DNA of 16,478 nt from JABDCI01 sp964475835 (GTDB lineage: Bacteria; Verrucomicrobiota; Verrucomicrobiia; JABWAM01). The stretch covers positions 1 to 16,478 of the forward strand of contig CAYYYL010000049.1 of the NCBI GenBank assembly GCA_964475835.1, read 5' to 3'. The notes under the pieces are model-generated. The model saw only the letters and a program-made list of their open reading frames with translations. It was not told the DNA's origin and ran no database searches. A program made the translations under genes and the position numbers. This document shows positions 1-7,513 of this stretch, piece by piece (within the stretch, counting starts at the first letter, position 1; each line of letters begins with the position of its first letter).

Positions 1-2
1 AG

Positions 3-101
3 CTTCCCAGTGAAGGCTACTCCCGCACCTGGCCGAAGGAAATGACCATGCCCCCCGATGTCGTTGCCAAGGTGGAACAGATTTTGCGGCAAATCGGATA
101 A
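3..101 (+). CDS. 3' end of an unidentified protein gene (partial)
   Basis: An open frame enters from the left edge and ends at a TAA at 99-101, giving 32 C-terminal residues that finish in VAKVEQILRQIG. The tail looks like ordinary protein, with a Pro/Met stretch followed by an amphipathic helix that is typical of a C-terminus. Codon use is similar to the genes further right. No family can be recognised from so short a piece. It converges on the minus-strand gene that ends at 165, with a small hairpin between them. Confidence 0.5.
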   Translation, partial: LPSEGYSRTWPKEMTMPPDVVAKVEQILRQIG

Positions 102-142
102 TTACAAAAAAGTCCAAGAAATCCGAAGGACCCCCTTCTCAC

Positions 143-162
143 CAAGGGTTCACGAACCCTTG
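143..162. terminator. Hairpin between convergent genes, possible terminator
   Basis: An 8-bp perfect stem (CAAGGGTT / AACCCTTG) with a 4-nt CACG loop lies 2 nt beyond the stop codon of the minus-strand gene and 41 nt past the stop of the plus-strand gene. No T-run follows on either strand, so a classical intrinsic terminator is not shown. Its position between two convergent ends is the main support. Confidence 0.3.
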
Positions 163-164
163 AT

Positions 165-770
165 CTACGGATACCGCTTCTCGTTATCCTCGGCCTGACG
201 CTTCGCTTTGTCTTCCTTGGTTGTTATTTCCACAGTTCCCTGTAAATAAAGTGTTTTGGCATCGTATTTGTAGAGTTTTCCGCGAGCGAGGATATAGAGA
301 GATCCATTGGCTGCGGTAAGAGCCACACTTCCTCCGCCACCCCCCATCATGGGCGACTTCTGTCCGCCGCCCTGCCCGCGACGATCACCTCCCTGACCAC
401 GATCTTCACCATCTTCCGGACCGCCACCTCCGCCCGGTCCCATATCGCCCCCTCCCATACCAGGCTTCTTTTCTCCTCCGGATTGCCCTGATCCGCCTTC
501 CATGGGGAGGGATGCTTTAGCTTCCTGTTTGAGGGTTTTTTCATCAAATCGAAGAATTTGCCCCTGCGTGACCACAAACACCGCTCCATCACTGACCGCA
601 ATGGCGCTTCCTCCTCCACCTCCCATTCCCATCGGGGGACGCATTTTGCGCTGGGAATCCTGTCCCTCCCGATCCTCACTCGACGGCCATCGATCCTCCT
701 GACCATTCACCATCATGCTGGAACACCCTAGAGCGATCCCCATTCCGACGAGAAAGAGTTTGTTGATCAT
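165..770 (-). CDS. Small exported glycine-rich protein with internal duplication
   Basis: 201 residues. The N-terminus (1-23) is a signal sequence with a hydrophobic core. Cys16 sits in ALGC, a weak lipobox, so it may be a lipoprotein; cleavage after the NGQ near residue 24 is the alternative. Two copies of a unit of about 35 residues, at roughly 49-88 and 142-181, each start with GGGGGS, then carry a hydrophobic G-x-hydrophobic stretch and a (F/Y)D(E/A)KTL motif. These resemble two beta-propeller blade strands of the YncE/PQQ-repeat kind. Between them lies a Gly/Asp/Arg/Gln-rich low-complexity linker, and the tail is charged (Lys/Glu). The gene lies 81 bp downstream of miaB on the same strand and could be cotranscribed. 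No Shine-Dalgarno sequence is obvious. The function is unknown; a periplasmic or surface role is inferred only from the signal peptide. Confidence 0.75.
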   Translation of the reverse strand: MINKLFLVGMGIALGCSSMMVNGQEDRWPSSEDREGQDSQRKMRPPMGMGGGGGSAIAVSDGAVFVVTQGQILRFDEKTLKQEAKASLPMEGGSGQSGGEKKPGMGGGDMGPGGGGGPEDGEDRGQGGDRRGQGGGQKSPMMGGGGGSVALTAANGSLYILARGKLYKYDAKTLYLQGTVEITTKEDKAKRQAEDNEKRYP

Positions 771-851
771 GAGCGGAACCTAGGAAGTTTACCCGGAAAA
801 CACAAGACCCGTTCACCGTCGGTCAGTCGTCCTTCTCGACACCATCTGAAA

Positions 852-2186
852 TCACAAAATCGCCGGATCGCCCAGCAGACTGAATCCAAGACATTTCTCA
901 ATCCGCACCTTCATCAACTGGCCCCGATGCCGCTCCGATCCCGGAAACACCACAATGTGATTTCCCCGGGTTCTTCCCGTGAAACGCGTCGCATTGGTCT
1001 TACTCTCACCCTCCACCAGGATTTCCACCTCCTTGTTCACCATCCCTTCAAGCCTGGCCTTCACGCCCGCGTTGATCACCTCGAGCAATTCCTGATTGCG
1101 ACGTTCCTTTTCCGCCTCGGTGTGCTGTCCCTCCATCTGCGCTGCCGGTGTATCCCGACGTGGGGAATAGCGAAAAACGAATGCCTGATCGAACTGCATC
1201 TCACGGGCAAGCGTCATCGTCTCCTGAAACTCCGCCTCCGTCTCCGAGGGGAATCCTACAATGATATCCGTGGTCACCGCCACATTCGGAACACGCGCCC
1301 GCAGTTTCGAAACAATCTCCCGGTACTTTTCCACGGAGTAAGGACGGTGCATCGCCTTCAAGACACGATCCGAACCCGACTGCACCGGCAGATGCACGTG
1401 TTCGCACACCTTGGGAAGGCGCGCGATCGCTTCAATCAAATCATCGCGAAATCCGTTCGGATGCGGCGAAGTGAATCGGATCCGTTCCAGTCCGTCGATG
1501 TCATGCACCGCCTCAAGCAGTTGCACGAACGGGGTCTTCCCATCCACCACCGGAAATTCGTGACGTCCATAAAAATTCACAATCTGCCCGAGGAGCGTCA
1601 CCTCCCTCACTCCGTTTTGCACCAGGCCCCGCACCTCAGTCACGATTTCGGAAATGGGACGTGCGCGCTCCTCACCGCGAGTCGAGGGCACAATACAGAA
1701 CGTGCAACGCATGTTGCACCCCTGCATGATGGAAACAAAGGCGGTCACCTGATTTGGCGCAAGCACATGATCACGAATCGTGTTCTGACTCCCCTCCTCT
1801 GCCCCGACATCGCTGATACGGTCCCTTTCCCCGCCGCGCATCCCTTCCACATAGTCCAAAGCACGATGAAACCGCTGAGTCCCCACCACGAGATCCAGAT
1901 CAGGGAGACGGTCGAGCAACTCCTTTCCACGGCTTTGGGCCATGCACCCCATGAATCCCAGCACCAGATTCGGCTTCGCCTGCTTCAATCCGCGCATGCG
2001 TTGCATGTTGCTGATCGCTTTCTGCTCGGCCTGATCGCGCACGCTGCAGGTGTTCAATAAAATCACATCCGCATCACCTTCCTGAGAGGTCAGTTCGTAC
2101 CCGCGCTCCTGGAACTGGCGCGCCACCTGCTCCGAGTCGCGCTCGTTCATCTGGCAGCCATAGGTCTTGATGAACACTTTGGGCAT
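852..2186 (-). CDS. miaB: tRNA-2-methylthio-N6-dimethylallyladenosine synthase (MiaB)
   Basis: Radical-SAM methylthiotransferase of 444 residues, the usual MiaB length. It converts i6A37 to ms2i6A37 in tRNAs reading UNN codons, in the cytoplasm. The N-terminal UPF0004 domain has Cys11 (KTYGCQMN), Cys47 (NTCSVRD) and Cys81 (GFMGCMAQ), ligands of the auxiliary [4Fe-4S] cluster. The radical-SAM CxxxCxxC is Cys157/161/164 (GCNMRCTFC), the same numbering as in E. coli MiaB from memory. A TRAM RNA-binding domain occupies about 375-438. The family-typical N-terminus MPKVFIKTYGC fixes the ATG at 2186. The frame stays open to 2465, but that extension crosses a dispersed repeat and overlaps the divergent vWA gene, so it is rejected. 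AAGGG lies 4 nt before the ATG. The usual GQNVN segment reads GQIVN here (residues 200-204). Confidence 0.96.
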   Translation of the reverse strand: MPKVFIKTYGCQMNERDSEQVARQFQERGYELTSQEGDADVILLNTCSVRDQAEQKAISNMQRMRGLKQAKPNLVLGFMGCMAQSRGKELLDRLPDLDLVVGTQRFHRALDYVEGMRGGERDRISDVGAEEGSQNTIRDHVLAPNQVTAFVSIMQGCNMRCTFCIVPSTRGEERARPISEIVTEVRGLVQNGVREVTLLGQIVNFYGRHEFPVVDGKTPFVQLLEAVHDIDGLERIRFTSPHPNGFRDDLIEAIARLPKVCEHVHLPVQSGSDRVLKAMHRPYSVEKYREIVSKLRARVPNVAVTTDIIVGFPSETEAEFQETMTLAREMQFDQAFVFRYSPRRDTPAAQMEGQHTEAEKERRNQELLEVINAGVKARLEGMVNKEVEILVEGESKTNATRFTGRTRGNHIVVFPGSERHRGQLMKVRIEKCLGFSLLGDPAIL

Positions 2187-2221
2187 CCAACCCTTATACC
2201 AGAACGTGGAAACCAGGGCAA
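2187..2221 (-). promoter_or_regulatory. Candidate sigma70-like promoter of miaB
   Basis: Reading on the minus strand, TTGCCC (2221-2216), a 17-bp spacer and TATAAG (2198-2193) lie directly upstream of the miaB ATG, with only 6 nt between the -10-like box and the start codon. If this is used, the transcript would be leaderless or nearly so. The same AAGGG could instead act as a Shine-Dalgarno sequence. Short boxes like these arise by chance, so this is tentative. Confidence 0.22.
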
Positions 2222-2247
2222 TCCGCCCAGAATCAATTTCTCTTCGG

Positions 2248-2272
2248 TGGAGGGCGACGCTCCATCGTCGCC
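2248..2272. repeat. REP-like palindromic repeat, copy 1
   Basis: A 5' TGGAG followed by a perfect 7-bp stem GGCGACG / CGTCGCC around the loop CTCCAT. It lies in the divergent intergenic region between miaB and the vWA gene. The same element recurs at 12321-12345 with one loop difference, and in diverged or inverted form at 8207, 8334, 11866 and 12359. It is a single copy with no facing partner. Confidence 0.75.
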
Positions 2273-2369
2273 GAATGAAACACCTCATCCCCCTCCCTCT
2301 GACAATTTTTTTACAAACAACTGACACGGCAGTGACAACCCGGGAGCCCATTTGAACGATATTGGCTCC

Positions 2370-3686
2370 ATGAAAACATTCCTCTTTTTCATCGCTTGCA
2401 GTCTGGGGCTCAATCTGAACCTCCAGAGTAAACCCACACTCAACCTTACCATGGAACCCGAGCAAAAACTTGTTTTTGCCGGCTCTCCCCAGGATGTCGT
2501 CATCAAGATCGATCTGACGGGAACATCCTCACGCCTTACCAAGCGAACCCCGCTCAATGTCGCCGTGGTGCTGGATCGTTCGGGTTCCATGGGAGGCGCA
2601 AAAATTGAAAAGGCAAAACAAGCCGCCGCCGCCATCGTGGATCAGCTTTCCAGCAAGGATATCTTTTCGCTCGTCGCCTACGACACCTCCGTCCAGGTGC
2701 TCGTTCCCGCCCAGCCGGTGGAAGACAAGGACATGCTCAAATCCCGGATCGAACGCATCCAACCCGGAGGCAGCACCGCGTTGTATGAAGGTGTCGAGCG
2801 GGGCGCCGTTGAATTAGGACGCTATCTTTCCCATAAAAAAATCAATCGCGTCCTCCTTCTTTCCGACGGACTCGCCAACGTGGGCCCCAGCTCCACTCCT
2901 GAAATCAGCGAATTGGGACGTCGCCTCGCCGCGCGCGGCATCGCCGTCTCCACGATTGGCCTTGGAGATGATTACAACGAGGACCTCATGACCGCTCTCG
3001 CCCAGGCCAGTGACGCCAACTACTACTACGTCCGGGATGTCGAGGAACTCCCGGCCATCTTCGCCAAGGAATTGGGACAACTCCTCTCCGTCGTCGCGCG
3101 TAATGTCCGGGTTCGCGTGATCTGTCCCGAGGGAGTTGAACCCATCGGGTTCATCGGACGGGATGAAACTTTCAAGAATGGAGAGGCCACCATTGAATTC
3201 AGTCCGTTTGCCAGCGGCCAAAACCGGTATCTCTTCCTTCGCTGCCACACCAGCGGAAACAGCAAAAAGAGTCAGCAACTGGCCCGGGTGGAAGTGAACT
3301 ACGCGGACGAATTGAACGAAGGTAAAAACCAAAGCGTCACCCAGGAAACCTCCATTCGGTTCACGAAGAATTCCGAGGATGCTCAAAAATCCCAAAACAA
3401 GGACGTGTACTACCAGAAGGAGCTGATGCTCAATGCTCTCGCCAAGGACGAAGCCATTCGAAAAGCCGACTCCGGCAACTACACGGACGCCAAGCGCGAT
3501 CTGGAACAGCAGGCCCAAAAGCTGCGTGAGATGACGGCCGCCGCACCCGCTTCCATGCAGGATTCCTACCGGTCCGAAGCCGAAAACCTGGCTGCGAAAT
3601 CCAGAGAGGTTGATGCAACCGGCGTGAGTTCCAGCTGGAGGAAGAGCATGCAGGTCGAATCGTATCAGCAGAAAAACGCCAAATAG
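2370..3686 (+). CDS. Secreted von Willebrand factor type A domain protein
   Basis: 438 residues from ATG 2370. Residues 1-20 are a signal peptide (MKTFLFFIACSLGL core). The vWA domain, at about 62-240, has a complete MIDAS metal site: D69-R-S71-G-S73, T136 (GGST) and D166 (LLLSDG). A beta-rich segment follows (about 245-335, vWA-adjacent domain), then a Gln/Lys/Ala-rich helical tail (340-438) that may form coiled coil. vWA proteins of this layout usually mediate metal-dependent protein binding in the periplasm or at the surface; the partner is unknown. An in-frame TTG at 2352 has a well placed GGGAG and would add MNDIGS, but this puts an Asp before the signal sequence, so the ATG is preferred with moderate certainty. 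The next gene starts 6 bp downstream, implying cotranscription. Confidence 0.88.
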   Translation: MKTFLFFIACSLGLNLNLQSKPTLNLTMEPEQKLVFAGSPQDVVIKIDLTGTSSRLTKRTPLNVAVVLDRSGSMGGAKIEKAKQAAAAIVDQLSSKDIFSLVAYDTSVQVLVPAQPVEDKDMLKSRIERIQPGGSTALYEGVERGAVELGRYLSHKKINRVLLLSDGLANVGPSSTPEISELGRRLAARGIAVSTIGLGDDYNEDLMTALAQASDANYYYVRDVEELPAIFAKELGQLLSVVARNVRVRVICPEGVEPIGFIGRDETFKNGEATIEFSPFASGQNRYLFLRCHTSGNSKKSQQLARVEVNYADELNEGKNQSVTQETSIRFTKNSEDAQKSQNKDVYYQKELMLNALAKDEAIRKADSGNYTDAKRDLEQQAQKLREMTAAAPASMQDSYRSEAENLAAKSREVDATGVSSSWRKSMQVESYQQKNAK

Positions 3687-3692
3687 TTATCC

Positions 3693-4955
3693 ATGGCACC
3701 TTTACCCATGAAACCTCTCCTTCTGTTTCTTTCTCTTGCGAGTCTGGCCTTTCAAACCAGAATCGCAGACCTCCATGGACTTGCCCTTCAGACGATGTCT
3801 GAAAATTCATCCACGGCAAACCAGGCCATCGCCCACCTGCGATCCTACGGCCCCATGGGCCTCGACGCGCTGTTCCTAGTGCGATCCAACCTGCTGGAAG
3901 AACAAAATCATGGAGCAAAATCGGATCCCGTCAAGTGGTCACGACTCCAGCACGCTCTCAACGAGGTAAGCCAGCAGTACGATGCCGAAACCTCCCACCT
4001 CTTCTGGCACACGGACCTTGATCTGGCGAAAGCTGCCGCCAGGGCCACGGGCAAACCCATCCTCTCTCTTCGCCTTCTCGGGAATCTCAACGAAAACCTG
4101 AGCTGCGCCAACAGCAGGTTTTTCCGCACGACGCTTTACTGCAATCAGGAAATCAGCACTTATCTTCGAGACCATTTCATCCTCCACTGGAAGTCCGAAC
4201 GTCCCGTTCCCAAAGTGACCATCGACTTCGGAGATGGTCGCAAACTGCAAAGCACGATCACGGGGAACAGCATTCATTACGTACTTGATCCAGAAGGTAA
4301 CGTCATTGATGCCATCCCAGGACTCCATGGTCCTGAAGCCTTTCAAAAGGCACTTTCCATGGACAAAGCTCTTTATCAAAGCCTGAGAAATGCGTCACCC
4401 GCCCGGAAAAAACAGCTTCTTTCGGGTTTTCATGCCCAGCAAATTCAGTCCCTCCTTCATCAATGGAAGGCGGATCTTCTTCGTGCCCGGGGAGAACCCA
4501 TTTCCGAATCCTCCCAGGAGACGGTCGATTTGGTCGCCACTGCAAACGAGTTAAAATTACTAGTGACCCAAACCGACGACTCCACATGGAAACGCATCGC
4601 CGCGTTCCATCAGAACGAAGCCACACTCGATGAAGGCTCGCGCCGACTCATCACAAGCAAATACCCCACGGCAGCCGAAGCGGCACCCATAGCGTTATCC
4701 AAAATGGCCGTGGAAAGCCCCCTTCTGCGCTCCATCCGGAACCTCCAGGAGAATATCGCTCTTGATACGGTCCGCAACGAATACCTGCTTCACACCCGAA
4801 TCCATGAATGGCTTCTCCAATCCTGTGAATGGGAGACCTTGAATGATCGAATTTATTCCGAACTTTTTCTGACTCCGAAATCAGACCCATGGCTGGGACT
4901 CAATATTCAAGACTTCACCGGTGTCGATTCATTCCTCACCACCAAGGGGAAATAA
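3693..4955 (+). CDS. Secreted thioredoxin-fold protein with CxxS motif
   Basis: 420 residues from ATG 3693; ATG 3708 (MKPLLLFLSLASLAF) is an equally good start at the signal peptide. The core, at about 100-225, reads like the thioredoxin_7/DsbD-gamma fold: W105-HTDLDLAKAAARATGKP, then C138-A-N-S141, and later FGDGRKL, GNSIHYVLDPEGNVID and an IPGLHGPEAF turn. The usual CxxC is replaced by CxxS, so a monothiol role (disulfide isomerase-like or mixed-disulfide holding) or a purely structural role is more likely than dithiol oxidoreductase activity. Another Cys (C150) lies 12 residues on. The rest (230-420) is helical with no recognisable family. It starts 6 bp after the vWA gene, so the two are probably translated from one message and may work together outside the cytoplasm. 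No clear ribosome binding site is seen. Confidence 0.75.
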   Translation: MAPLPMKPLLLFLSLASLAFQTRIADLHGLALQTMSENSSTANQAIAHLRSYGPMGLDALFLVRSNLLEEQNHGAKSDPVKWSRLQHALNEVSQQYDAETSHLFWHTDLDLAKAAARATGKPILSLRLLGNLNENLSCANSRFFRTTLYCNQEISTYLRDHFILHWKSERPVPKVTIDFGDGRKLQSTITGNSIHYVLDPEGNVIDAIPGLHGPEAFQKALSMDKALYQSLRNASPARKKQLLSGFHAQQIQSLLHQWKADLLRARGEPISESSQETVDLVATANELKLLVTQTDDSTWKRIAAFHQNEATLDEGSRRLITSKYPTAAEAAPIALSKMAVESPLLRSIRNLQENIALDTVRNEYLLHTRIHEWLLQSCEWETLNDRIYSELFLTPKSDPWLGLNIQDFTGVDSFLTTKGK

Positions 4956-5055
4956 ACTAATTTCCCAAACCCTCGCTCTGTCGTTGCCTATCAAGGAACT
5001 CAAAAACAAAAAATCCTCGCGCCAATCCCCGGCAAACATGATTTAATCCCCCATC
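4956..5055 (+). other. Short intergenic stretch before the histidine kinase
   Basis: 100 bp with an A-rich central run (aaaaacaaaaaa) and no convincing hairpin plus T-run, so there is no sign that transcription ends here. No Shine-Dalgarno sequence is visible before the GTG at 5056. Nothing else is recognised. Confidence 0.4.
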
Positions 5056-7395
5056 GTGCAATCGCGACGTTCCATTCGAAAGATCGCCATCGTCTTCACG
5101 CTCGCGGTCTTTGTTCCCAGCCTCATCCTGGCCTGGCTGGCGATGCGTTCGCTGCGGGATCAGCAATACGTTCTCGAGCGCCAGCAGGCCCTTCTTTACC
5201 AGGGTACCGCCGACAACCTCGCGGAAAAGGTGCGCGTCTACATGGGAGAACGTCAGCGGGAGTTTGAACAACGAGTGGAACAACTCCTCGCCGACCAAAA
5301 CCCCCGCCAAATCGCCCCCCTCTTTGATGAAAAACTCCGGGGAGCCTGGGATCTCGCCGATATCGGATTTGCCGTGACCCTCGACGGCTCCATTCTTTCA
5401 CCCGCAGCGTGGACGAGTCCTGACGCCGCACGGTGGAGACGCGACAACGAGCTCTTTCTCTCCAACAAGATCACCGCCGAGGTCTACCCCTCCTCCAAAC
5501 AGGAACTCAATTCGGGTCAATTTGCCGCAATCGCAAACAGAATTGAGGAAAAAACCTCACGTGCTTCCATCAGCTCTGCGAGCTCCGAACCCGTTCTCGA
5601 TGCACCAGTCGGGGCATCCGTTCCATCCCCGCAACTTCGAACTCAGGATCAACTGACCGCGCAGGTTGGGGAAAAACAAAACGTTCAAGACCACCCCCTC
5701 ACAGCTCCACCAAGTGAGGACACTCCGCAACCTGTCCCTCCCAAAGCCAAAGAAATTGCTTCGTCAAAAATGGACTCTAAACATCCCGTCACCCAAGTCG
5801 CGGAGGAATCCGAGTCCTCCTCGGTTCTTCAACAGGTGGACAAGGCAAGGGACGCTGGAACCCTCAATCGTAAAAAAGCCGAAGGAAATGAGATGGCCGC
5901 CGGGGGAAGAGTCAAAACCGAACCCCGGATCGAACCCACCGTGCGGGGTCTCGGGGGAGATCGGGGGGACTCGGACTCGAGGGAACTTCCAGCAGCCACC
6001 GAACCCTCAGCACCCAGCGCCCCCGCCACGCCCATTTCCGAGCGGAAAGTCTTTGCGGATTCCAACATGGAAACCGACCGACCCCGTCAATTGAAGCAAT
6101 CCGCGGAATCCAAGGATTCCTCATTATTCTCCAAAGCAGGGTATTCCTCTGCCAAAAATGCGGTCCGCACCGTGATCCCCCAAAAGAGTTTGAATGACGA
6201 AGTGGTCCAACTCGGAAAAACCACCTCCTCCGAAGCGGAGTTCCGCCAGATCATCGCAGGAGGAAATTCCGGATCTCTTGCCCGGTTTGTGGACAACAAA
6301 CTCCGCCTCATGGTCTGGTATCGTTCTCCGCGTGATCCCCAATTGATTTTCGGCGCGCAACTGAACCTGGATGCCTTGAAGCGCCAACTTCCTCCTCTTC
6401 TCTCGCTGGACTACAATTTGGAATCGGACGTCTGCGCCGCGCTCATTGACGACACGGGAAAGCCCGCCGTGCTTCCAAAACCCGGGTTTACCACCAACTG
6501 GCGTCATCCCTTCGTCGCCAGTGAAATCGGCGAACTTTTGCCGCACTGGGAGGTGGGCGTCTATCTTCTGAATCCTGACAAATTGAATCAAACCGCGCAT
6601 ACGCTGAAATGGACCTTCAGCCTGTTGATTCTGGGATTGGTCGCGGCCATCGCGATCGGGGGATGGCTGGTGGTGACAGATCTGAGACGACAGGAGCTTC
6701 TCACCCGTCAGAAGACCGACTTCGTTAGCAATGTCTCACACGAATTGAAAACCCCGCTGACCTCCATCCGCATGTTCGCGGAACTCCTGACCGAAGGACG
6801 TGTGGATTCGCGGGAAAAGCAGGCCGGCTATTTGAAAATCATTTCCGCCGAAGCAGCCCGGCTCACCCGCCTCATCAATAACGTTCTCGACTTCGCGAAG
6901 CTGGATCGTGGCGAAAAGAAATATCGTTTTGAATCCTGCTCCATAAGCGATCTTGTCCGGGAAGTCGCACAAAACTATGAGCCCCACCTCGAAGCCAACG
7001 GCATACGACTCGATCTGCAGATCCTCACTCCGTTGCCAACCATTCCCTGCGATCGCGATGCCCTCTCCCAAATCCTGGTCAACCTGATTTCCAACGCCGA
7101 AAAATACGGTGGTCCCACCAAAGAAATCACGATGGAAGCCCGCCACCATCCCAATACCCACCACCTTGAAATCCGTGTCATGGATCGCGGACCAGGAGTA
7201 CCCCCGGGCTGCGAGGAAAAGATTTTTGAGCAATTTTACCGGGGACACGATTCCTTGAGCAGCGGAATCCAGGGCTCAGGTCTCGGGCTGACCCTCGCCC
7301 GACAAATCGCCCGTGCCCACGGTGGGGACGTGATCTATTCCCCACGTGAAGGTGGAGGAAGCTGCTTTACACTTAAGTTGAGAGCTGAGAGTTGA
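5056..7395 (+). CDS. Membrane sensor histidine kinase with long disordered insert
   Basis: 779 residues from GTG 5056. TM1 spans about 9-31 and TM2 about 519-540; the roughly 485 residues between are extracytoplasmic. After a coiled-coil start (35-80) and a domain fragment (about 85-155, FAVTLDGSIL), there is a Ser/Pro/Glu/Lys-rich low-complexity stretch (about 160-390), then a second folded piece (392-510). No HAMP separates TM2 from HisKA: the phospho-acceptor His562 in SHELKTPLTS follows 22 residues later. The HATPase_c domain shows the N box (N676, N680, AEKYG), G1 (D710-RGPGV), F box (F724, F727) and G2 (GSGLGL, 740-745), so an active kinase is expected. It probably phosphorylates the OmpR-type regulator encoded next. 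The last residues (RAES) and the stop codon lie in a repeat element. Confidence 0.93.
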   Translation: MQSRRSIRKIAIVFTLAVFVPSLILAWLAMRSLRDQQYVLERQQALLYQGTADNLAEKVRVYMGERQREFEQRVEQLLADQNPRQIAPLFDEKLRGAWDLADIGFAVTLDGSILSPAAWTSPDAARWRRDNELFLSNKITAEVYPSSKQELNSGQFAAIANRIEEKTSRASISSASSEPVLDAPVGASVPSPQLRTQDQLTAQVGEKQNVQDHPLTAPPSEDTPQPVPPKAKEIASSKMDSKHPVTQVAEESESSSVLQQVDKARDAGTLNRKKAEGNEMAAGGRVKTEPRIEPTVRGLGGDRGDSDSRELPAATEPSAPSAPATPISERKVFADSNMETDRPRQLKQSAESKDSSLFSKAGYSSAKNAVRTVIPQKSLNDEVVQLGKTTSSEAEFRQIIAGGNSGSLARFVDNKLRLMVWYRSPRDPQLIFGAQLNLDALKRQLPPLLSLDYNLESDVCAALIDDTGKPAVLPKPGFTTNWRHPFVASEIGELLPHWEVGVYLLNPDKLNQTAHTLKWTFSLLILGLVAAIAIGGWLVVTDLRRQELLTRQKTDFVSNVSHELKTPLTSIRMFAELLTEGRVDSREKQAGYLKIISAEAARLTRLINNVLDFAKLDRGEKKYRFESCSISDLVREVAQNYEPHLEANGIRLDLQILTPLPTIPCDRDALSQILVNLISNAEKYGGPTKEITMEARHHPNTHHLEIRVMDRGPGVPPGCEEKIFEQFYRGHDSLSSGIQGSGLGLTLARQIARAHGGDVIYSPREGGGSCFTLKLRAES

Positions 7396-7505
7396 GTGAT
7401 GAGAGAAGTAAAACCACTTTTATCAAAAACATGATTAGCTTTTTCTTTTGTTTTGTTTTTCCCCACCTTCATCTCCCCTCTCAACTCTCAGCTCTCAACT
7501 CTCAC
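7377..7505. repeat. Inverted heptamer-repeat element between kinase and regulator
   Basis: Left part (7378-7405): four heptamers TTGAGAG, CTGAGAG, TTGAGTG, ATGAGAG. Right part (7478-7505): four heptamers CTCTCAA, CTCTCAG, CTCTCAA, CTCTCAC, the reverse complement type. The arms 7377-7396 and 7480-7499 are a perfect 20-bp inverted repeat separated by 83 bp that include a T-rich tract. The left arm contains the kinase stop codon (7393-7395), and the right array ends 8 bp before the regulator's GTG. Confidence 0.85.
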
Positions 7506-7513
7506 CTTTCTAC

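Noticed and set aside
927..2060. Long plus-strand open frame (377 codons) opposite miaB
   Set aside because: Translation is rich in His/Arg/Leu with no domain pattern, and it lies fully antisense to a clear miaB; it is a codon-use shadow.
2814..3518. Minus-strand open frame of 234 codons opposite the vWA gene
   Set aside because: Antisense to a well supported secreted vWA protein with intact MIDAS residues; no recognisable motif of its own.
4956..5055. Small gene or RNA between the thioredoxin-like gene and the kinase
   Set aside because: No start with ribosome binding site, no stable hairpin and no open frame of interest.
7378..7505. CRISPR array
   Set aside because: The repeats are 7-bp tandem units without spacers, in two opposite arrays, and no cas gene is present.
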